From JBKBYG01 sp046313435 (GTDB taxonomy: Bacteria; Pseudomonadota; Alphaproteobacteria; Rickettsiales; Arcanibacteraceae), in assembly GCA_046313435.1 (NCBI GenBank), contig JBKBYG010000019.1:1-29235 (forward strand): 29,235 nt of DNA. The letters run 5' to 3'. Of the stretch, positions 24,004-29,235 are shown one piece after another. The translations under genes and the position numbers were made by a program. Under the pieces are notes generated by a model. That model was not told the DNA's origin and made no database searches. It saw only the letters and a list, made by a program, of their open reading frames with translations. Within the stretch, counting starts at the first letter, position 1. Each line of letters begins with the position of its first letter.

Positions 24004-25545
24004 ATGTCAATAATTAAATCAGGTTTTATAGTAGGTATATTTACTTTATTATCAAGAATTTCAGGCTTTATAAGGGATATATTTATTTCTTCTACGCTTG
24101 GAGCTGGAATATTGTCAGATATATTTAATATAGCTTTTAGGCTTCCGAATTTTTTTAGGCGAATATTCGCTGAAGGCGCATTTAATGCTGCATTTATTCC
24201 AATATATAATGATAAACTAAATGATGAATTTAGCGCTAAAAAATTTGTAAGTCATACATATAGTTTATTGCTAATAGTATTGTTAGGCTTTCTGATAATA
24301 ATGGAATTATTATTGCCTATTATAATGTATATACTTGCCCCTGGTTTTAATGAAGATTCGTATGAATGGAATCTAGCAATTGAGTTATGTAGAATCTCAA
24401 TGCCATATTTGGTTTTCATCTCGCTAGTTTCAATGTTTGGAGCGATATTGAATAGCCATAATCGCTATGCTTTTGCGGCTGCTAATCCAATATTGCTGAA
24501 TTTAGTGATTATTTTATCATTAATATATTTAAAAGAATATACTAAATCTTCAATTCATGCCTTGATTTGGGGAGTATTTCTAGCGGGTATTGGCCAAACT
24601 ATTTTAATGGTTATAGTATTAATAAAATCTAAATTAATGCCTGAATTAGTTAAGCCACAAATTGACCATGATGTAAAAAAATTATTAAAAAATATGGGTC
24701 CAGGTGTAATAGGTGGTGGGGTAATGCAAATTAATATTTTGATCGACCAGGCCTTAGCATCATTTCTTGGTGCAGGTGCTATTTCATTTCTAGCATATGC
24801 TGATAGGCTTAATCAACTGCCATTAGCATTAATTGGCACAGCAATAAGTATAGTATTACTTCCCACTTTATCTAAGCAAATTAAACAAGGAAATAAAGAA
24901 CAAGTTTTGAATACACAAAATCGCGCGCTTGAGATTGCCCTTTTACTATCACTTCCAGCATGTTTTGCTTTAATAACTTTATCATATGAAATTATTCATG
25001 TGCTATTTGAAAGAGGAGCTTTTACTAATAATGATACCATTGCAACCGCGGAAGCGCTCAAGTATTTTACTTTAGGACTTCCTGCTTATGTTCTAGTAAA
25101 AATTTTAGCACCAAGCTTTTTTGCAAATCTAGATACAAAAACTCCTTTAAAAATTTCAATAATTTGTTTGACATTCAATATAATTTTCAATTTATGTTTC
25201 ATTAAATTTTTTGGCTATATCACTATTGCTTTAGCCACTTCTTTATCATCTTGGCTAAATTTTATTTTAATGTTTAGAGATTTGAATAAGAGAAAAATTA
25301 TTAAATTAGATAAAAGAATAAAATTTAAAGTCATTAGAATTTTATTTTCATGCTTAACTATGATGATAATTTTAAAATTTACTAATAATTATTTTTCTTT
25401 ATACATTAATAGCGGGTCAAACTTATCAAAAGTTGCAATTTTAGGATTTGAAATGATTATTGGGTTAACTAGTTTTGGAATTACAGCCTATTTTACAAAG
25501 GCATTTGAAGTAAATGAAATTAAATTAATACTGAAAAAAGGTTGA
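24004..25545 (+). CDS. murJ: Lipid II flippase MurJ (MviN)
   Basis: A 513-residue MOP-superfamily flippase that moves lipid II across the inner membrane. It has about 14 hydrophobic segments. Signatures are the N-terminal TLLSRISGFIRDIFISSTLGAG (positions 15-36; RD and following residues are conserved) and FRLPNFFRRIFAEGAFNAAFIP, plus YADRLNQLPLALIGTAISIVLLPTLSK in the middle. MurF starts 4 bp after its stop and mraY overlaps murF, so the three form a precursor-synthesis and flipping operon. A GGTTGGTAA stretch upstream may act as a weak ribosome binding site. Confidence 0.95.
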   Translation: MSIIKSGFIVGIFTLLSRISGFIRDIFISSTLGAGILSDIFNIAFRLPNFFRRIFAEGAFNAAFIPIYNDKLNDEFSAKKFVSHTYSLLLIVLLGFLIIMELLLPIIMYILAPGFNEDSYEWNLAIELCRISMPYLVFISLVSMFGAILNSHNRYAFAAANPILLNLVIILSLIYLKEYTKSSIHALIWGVFLAGIGQTILMVIVLIKSKLMPELVKPQIDHDVKKLLKNMGPGVIGGGVMQINILIDQALASFLGAGAISFLAYADRLNQLPLALIGTAISIVLLPTLSKQIKQGNKEQVLNTQNRALEIALLLSLPACFALITLSYEIIHVLFERGAFTNNDTIATAEALKYFTLGLPAYVLVKILAPSFFANLDTKTPLKISIICLTFNIIFNLCFIKFFGYITIALATSLSSWLNFILMFRDLNKRKIIKLDKRIKFKVIRILFSCLTMMIILKFTNNYFSLYINSGSNLSKVAILGFEMIIGLTSFGITAYFTKAFEVNEIKLILKKG

Positions 25546-25549
25546 AATT

Positions 25550-26944
25550 ATGGATATAATCTGGACAGAAGATGATATTAAAAAGGCAACGCGTGGAAAA
25601 ATACAAGGAAAATGGAATATATCAGAAGTAAGTATCGATAGTAGAAAAGCTAATAAAAATAGTATGTTTATTGCCCTTAAAGGCGAAAATACTGATGGCC
25701 ATAATTATATTATGCAGGCTTTAGATAATGGAGCATCTTCAGTGTTAATTGATCATTTGCCTAGCAATGCTCATGCAGATATAAATTATTGTATTGTAAA
25801 AAACACCAAAGAAGGATTATGGGATTTAGCAAGATATAATAGAAATAGGTTAAAAGCAAAAATTATATCAGTTACAGGAAGCATTGGAAAAACAAGTACT
25901 AAAGAATTACTTAAATTATGTTTTAGTGGAATTGGTAAAACATTTGCTAATTATGGCAATTATAACAACGATTTGGGAGTGCCAATAAGTATAAGCAATA
26001 CTCCAATTGATACACAATATGCAATATACGAAGTTGGAATGAACCATTCAGGTGAAATTACTCCTCTTACAAAACTTATTCAGCCTGATATTGCAATAAT
26101 AACTACAATTGAGCCAATCCATTTAGAGTTTTTTAATTCTGTAGAAGATATAGCAAGAGCTAAAGCTGAGATATTTCAGGGCTTAAACCAGAATGGATAT
26201 GTTATATTAAACAAAGATAATGCATATTTTGATTTACTAGTTCAAGAAGCAAAAAAATTAGGAATAAGAAATATTATTAGTTTTGGTAAAGATCAAGATT
26301 CAGATTGTAAATTACTTGAATTTAAAGAAGATCATGAAGGTTCAAAAATAAAAGCAGAAATTTTTGGTCATGAAATAAATTATAAATTAAAGAGTTTTGG
26401 TATTCATTTTGGATTAAATAGCTTAGCAGTTATGGGAGCTGCTTTTGCATTAGGTTGTGATTTAAATATTGCTGCTAACAACTTAGGTAATTTTAAGGCT
26501 ATTAAAGGAAGAGGAGAGCAACATAACTTATTATTTAATAATAAAAATATTACTTTAATTGATGACAGTTATAATGCTGGACCTCCATCAGTAAAAGCTG
26601 CTTTAAAAGTGCTAGGTAACTATAAAGGTAGAAGAAAAGTAGCTATTCTATCTGATATGCGTGAATTAGGACCTGATTCAGTCAAAATACATATAGATTT
26701 AGTGCGTGATATTAGTGATAATAAAATAGACAAAATTATTGCTGTTGGAAAATACATGAAAGAATTGTATTATAATTTACCATTAGAAAAACAATATGCC
26801 AATTTTGATGATGTAGATGAAGTAATAGAAGTAATTGATAAATATATTGAAGAATCAGATGTTATTTTAGTAAAAGGGTCCTTAGGAACGCAAATATTTA
26901 AACTTGTAGAATATATAATAACTCAAACCACAGAAAACAAATGA
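25550..26944 (+). CDS. murF: UDP-N-acetylmuramoyl-tripeptide--D-alanyl-D-alanine ligase
   Basis: Cytosolic ATP-dependent ligase that adds D-Ala-D-Ala to the UDP-MurNAc tripeptide, 464 residues. The N-terminal domain has the substrate-binding VSIDSRKANKNSMFIALKGE (27-46). The ATP-binding motif is VTGSIGKTSTKELL (108-121), followed by NYGNYNNDLGVP, YEVGMNHSGEI and HLEFFNSVEDIARAKAEIF (Mg and carbamoyl-lysine region). The C-terminal domain has DDSYNAGPPSVKAAL and ILSDMRELG. A Gly occurs where many MurF enzymes have Asn in YNANP. AAAGG upstream overlaps the murJ end; its stop overlaps the mraY start (ATGA). Confidence 0.96.
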   Translation: MDIIWTEDDIKKATRGKIQGKWNISEVSIDSRKANKNSMFIALKGENTDGHNYIMQALDNGASSVLIDHLPSNAHADINYCIVKNTKEGLWDLARYNRNRLKAKIISVTGSIGKTSTKELLKLCFSGIGKTFANYGNYNNDLGVPISISNTPIDTQYAIYEVGMNHSGEITPLTKLIQPDIAIITTIEPIHLEFFNSVEDIARAKAEIFQGLNQNGYVILNKDNAYFDLLVQEAKKLGIRNIISFGKDQDSDCKLLEFKEDHEGSKIKAEIFGHEINYKLKSFGIHFGLNSLAVMGAAFALGCDLNIAANNLGNFKAIKGRGEQHNLLFNNKNITLIDDSYNAGPPSVKAALKVLGNYKGRRKVAILSDMRELGPDSVKIHIDLVRDISDNKIDKIIAVGKYMKELYYNLPLEKQYANFDDVDEVIEVIDKYIEESDVILVKGSLGTQIFKLVEYIITQTTENK

Positions 26945-28032
26945 TATATAATATTTTATATCCATTATCCCACCAAATTCAACTTTTTAATATTTTTAAA
27001 TATATTACTTTTAGAAGTGGAGCAGCAATGTTTACTTCACTTTTATTAAGCTTCTTACTAGGAAATTATATTATTAATATACTTAAAAAGTTGCAAGTAA
27101 ATGGTCAGCCTATTCGAGAAGATGGTCCTGAGAGTCACATAGTTACTAAGGTTGGTACTCCTACAATGGGTGGTATTTTAATATTAATTGCTAGTGGTAT
27201 ATCAACGATTATTTGGGCAAATATTACTAACATATATATATGGATAGTTTTATTTGTAACTTTTGGATTTGGGCTGCTTGGATTTGCTGATGATTATTGT
27301 AAAATACGAAAAAAAAACTCAAAAGGGGTAAGCGGGAAAGTCAAGTTATTAGTGCAATTTAGTATTAGTGTAATAGCATGTATACTTGTACAAAATTATG
27401 CCCAACCTAATATGAAATACCAATTAGCGGTGCCTTTTTTTAAAAATATTCTTCTGAATCTAAGTTGGTTTTATATTTTATTTACCATGGTGGTTATTGT
27501 TGGCGCTTCAAATGCAGTGAATCTTACGGATGGCCTTGATGGTCTTGCAATAGTGCCAATAATTATTGTAGCTGGATGTTTTGCATTAATAAGTTATCTA
27601 ATTGGTAATAGTCTTTTTGCAAATTATTTGCAAATTCATCATATAATAGGGGTAGGAGAACTGTCGATTTTTTGTTCATCAGTTATTGGGGCAGGACTTG
27701 GATTTCTATGGTTTAACGCACCACCAGCAAAGGTATTTATGGGTGACACAGGAAGCCTTGCACTGGGAGGTGCTATTGGAACGATTAGTGTAATTACAAA
27801 GCATGAAATTGTACTTGCAATAATTGGGGGATTATTTGTCATTGAAGCATTATCTGTAATAATACAAGTATATTATTTTAAATTCACTAAAGGAAAAAGA
27901 TTTTTCAAAATGGCTCCTTTACATCATCATTTTGAAAAAATTGGGTGGAGTGAACCAACAATTGTAATAAGATTTTGGATAATTGCAGTAATATTTGCTT
28001 TAATAGGATTATCTACACTTAAATTAAGATAA
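26941..28032 (+). CDS. mraY: Phospho-N-acetylmuramoyl-pentapeptide transferase
   Basis: Polytopic inner-membrane enzyme that makes lipid I from UDP-MurNAc-pentapeptide and undecaprenyl phosphate, 363 residues. Active-site signatures are GTPTMGGI (72-79), FADDYCKI (115-122; D117 and D118), NAVNLTDGLDGLA (191-203), FMGDTGSLALGG (266-277; D269) and MAPLHHHFE (324-332). It starts in a 4-nt overlap with murF, so translation is probably coupled. The N-terminal 25 residues before the first membrane helix are ordinary for the family. Confidence 0.97.
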   Translation: MIYNILYPLSHQIQLFNIFKYITFRSGAAMFTSLLLSFLLGNYIINILKKLQVNGQPIREDGPESHIVTKVGTPTMGGILILIASGISTIIWANITNIYIWIVLFVTFGFGLLGFADDYCKIRKKNSKGVSGKVKLLVQFSISVIACILVQNYAQPNMKYQLAVPFFKNILLNLSWFYILFTMVVIVGASNAVNLTDGLDGLAIVPIIIVAGCFALISYLIGNSLFANYLQIHHIIGVGELSIFCSSVIGAGLGFLWFNAPPAKVFMGDTGSLALGGAIGTISVITKHEIVLAIIGGLFVIEALSVIIQVYYFKFTKGKRFFKMAPLHHHFEKIGWSEPTIVIRFWIIAVIFALIGLSTLKLR

Positions 28033-28064
28033 TCTTTTTCATATTTGAATGAGAGGGGTATAAA

Positions 28065-28346
28065 GTGACAAAACGCAAAACTGATCAAGAAGATTTTTCA
28101 TGTAAGGAATTAGATGAAAATCCTAATTCTAAAATCCTTAAAATTAACGAGAAAGATGATATAGAGGAAATTATTCATTTAATGGAAAATGCACAATTAG
28201 TTCCTCAAGGCGATTTAAGAGAAAGAATCTTATGGATTAATAAAATTTATCCATCTGCGTCAAGCACTCAGGCTTATGAAAGTCCACAAGGAAAAAATTG
28301 TATAAAAACCAATTCCGAGAATAATAAGAATTATTATAAAGTCTAA
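28065..28346 (+). CDS. Small hypothetical protein (93 aa)
   Basis: Unrecognised. It starts with GTG 28065, which has an unusually good ribosome binding site (GAGAGGGG, 28051-28058), the main reason to believe it. The N-terminus is basic then acidic (KRKTDQEDFSCKELDE), followed by a probable amphipathic helix (DIEEIIHLMENAQ) and a polar tail. No signal peptide or membrane segment. It lies 32 bp after mraY and could be read from the same transcript, and ends 4 bp before the convergent thermonuclease stop codon. No function is proposed. Confidence 0.5.
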   Translation: MTKRKTDQEDFSCKELDENPNSKILKINEKDDIEEIIHLMENAQLVPQGDLRERILWINKIYPSASSTQAYESPQGKNCIKTNSENNKNYYKV

Positions 28347-28350
28347 AAAT

Positions 28351-28848
28351 TTACTTTCTATAGTCTTTAGGTGAATCGAAACTTCCTTGCCATATACCTA
28401 ATTTGTTATTCTTAGCATATTCTTCATCAGGTATATATTGTTTTGAATATTCACGGTAAGCTAAAGCATATCCTAGACGCACCATTGACTTATTAATTTC
28501 CGTAGTGTCAGCATAACAAATTGCTGTCATTCTTCCGTATTTATCTTTAGATTTAGGCGTACAAGAAATTTTTCTATTGTTCATAATTTTTTTCAATGCT
28601 TCCTTAGCTTCTACTCCACAATTCCACGGGGTTTTTCTTATATGGCAAATTTGTTTCTTCTCAGGGGCATCAATTCCATAAAGTCTTATTGTTTCACCTT
28701 TAATTTTAAATGTATCCCCATCAATAATTCTGTCATATTGAGTTAAAAATATACCTCCAGCAATTGTAGAGATTATTGCTATAAAAAATTTTTTTAAACT
28801 TCTATTAAGTTGCTTTTTGTATCTTTTTTTTAGCTTATTTAATTTCAT
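28351..28848 (-). CDS. Membrane-anchored thermonuclease (SNase-like)
   Basis: A 165-residue staphylococcal-nuclease-fold protein. A basic N-terminus and one hydrophobic segment (21-36) form an anchor or uncleaved signal, so the nuclease domain probably faces the periplasm. Ca-dependent active-site features are present: IIDGDTFKI (41-49), RLYGIDAPE (55-63; R55, D60, E63) and KYGRMTA (R106). It ends IWQGSFDSPKDYR, typical of the family. The four cysteines could form disulfides outside the cytoplasm. It starts 6 bp after the dnaB stop, so the two may be co-transcribed. Likely role is DNA or RNA degradation for nutrient use; substrate not shown. Confidence 0.88.
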   Translation of the reverse strand: MKLNKLKKRYKKQLNRSLKKFFIAIISTIAGGIFLTQYDRIIDGDTFKIKGETIRLYGIDAPEKKQICHIRKTPWNCGVEAKEALKKIMNNRKISCTPKSKDKYGRMTAICYADTTEINKSMVRLGYALAYREYSKQYIPDEEYAKNNKLGIWQGSFDSPKDYRK

Positions 28849-28854
28849 GTAAAT

Positions 28855-29016
28855 TTACTTGGCTAAATTACTGAATTTAGTAGTATTAGAATTATAGTGC
28901 ATTTTAACATTTCCAATAGGCCCATTACGGTGTTTGGACACTATAACTTCAGCAACCCCAGCAACTAGATTCATTTCTTCTTGCCATTTCGTGTATTCAT
29001 CAGTTCCCTGAGCTGG
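28855..29016 (-). CDS. dnaB: Replicative DNA helicase DnaB, C-terminal fragment
   Basis: The last 53 codons and TAA stop of a DnaB-type helicase: GTDEYTKWQEEMN, then VAEVIVSKHRNGPIGNVKMH and YNSNTTKFSNL, the conserved C-terminal end of DnaB (usual form AEVIIAKQRNGPxGxVxLxF). The reading frame leaves the AT-rich sequence at about 29016, where GC-rich foreign sequence begins in another frame, so the rest of the gene is missing from this assembly. Whether the gene is really broken or misassembled cannot be decided from sequence alone. Confidence 0.85.
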   Translation of the reverse strand, partial: PAQGTDEYTKWQEEMNLVAGVAEVIVSKHRNGPIGNVKMHYNSNTTKFSNLAK

Positions 29017-29235
29017 TTGTTTTCGTCCTTGAGCAGGGTCTGGATGCGGCGGCTGACATGGCTTTCTTCCACTGAAAGCACGATGACCTTGTAATCAACC
29101 AGAAGGCCTCGCCGGACGGCTTCAGAGAACGTGATGACGTACAGCTCTGGGCCATAGAGAGCTTCGTCATCCATTGAGCACAGCGCCACGCTGCCCTGTT
29201 CGGCCTTGGCCTTGGCGCTGTCTCCATAGATGCGT
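29005..29235 (-). pseudogene. GC-rich fragment of a type ISP restriction-type helicase
   Basis: The minus strand, from window edge 29234 downward, encodes RIYGDSAKAKAEQGS, then ALCSMDDEALYGPELYVITF and SEAVRRGLLVDYKVIVLSVE, ending KDENNQL. By recall this matches helicase domains of large type ISP restriction-modification enzymes (the stretch after the DEAD-box region). The sequence is clearly GC-rich, unlike everything else in the window. It ends mid-domain at about 29005-29016 and runs out of frame into dnaB, meeting a stop at 28971. Both ends are incomplete: one at the window edge, the other at the junction. Confidence 0.75.

Noticed and set aside
29000..29227. 75-codon minus-strand ORF METAPRPRPN
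   Set aside because: It is an alternative frame of GC-rich sequence; the helicase-like similarity is in the other frame.

Overview
This AT-rich window carries an alphaproteobacterial chromosome segment that looks like an obligate intracellular or host-associated member of the Rickettsiales (a Midichloria-, Jidaibacter- or Rickettsia-like lineage). That placement is an inference from low GC, ankyrin-repeat proteins, an alpha-type SspB with its ClpX-binding tail, a permuted two-piece tmRNA, and dispersed housekeeping genes with long AT-rich spacers. No rRNA, tRNA or CRISPR array was recognised.

Layout. Positions 1-885 (minus) hold the N-terminal 295 residues of a serralysin-type M10 metallopeptidase running off the left edge. 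Divergent from it are lysA and trxA. A minus-strand block follows: an M50B-like membrane protease homologue, mlaC, mlaA, sspB, the tmRNA gene (about 6360-6645) and rimM. On the plus strand come an AsmA-family protein and rodA, then an ankyrin protein. A small minus-strand phage island (12.2-14.4 kb) holds a terminase large subunit, a probable partner protein overlapping it by 4 nt, and a 66-aa ORF. Next are a protein with an internal 112-residue duplication, a YhiN/HI0933 flavoprotein, dprA, a helical protein with an IQ-like motif, a second ankyrin protein, aspS and rnd. The plus-strand run murJ-murF-mraY is tightly packed and followed by a 93-aa ORF. A membrane-anchored thermonuclease and the last 53 codons of dnaB (minus) follow.

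How the genes work together. lysA, murF, mraY, murJ and rodA indicate diaminopimelate-type peptidoglycan precursor synthesis, flipping and polymerisation. mlaA and mlaC point to outer-membrane lipid asymmetry maintenance. tmRNA and SspB belong to the same ribosome-rescue and ClpXP proteolysis pathway. The M10 protease, two ankyrin proteins with F-box-like C-terminal motifs and the IQ-motif protein are candidate host-interaction factors.

The right end is anomalous. At about 29005-29016 the sequence switches abruptly from AT-rich dnaB to GC-rich sequence encoding a fragment of a helicase resembling those of type ISP restriction enzymes, in a different frame. This is most simply an assembly chimera or contaminant join. 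No clearly new multi-gene system could be demonstrated. The best leads are the F-box-like motif shared by the two ankyrin proteins, the orphan terminase locus, and a 141-bp palindromic element upstream of rnd.
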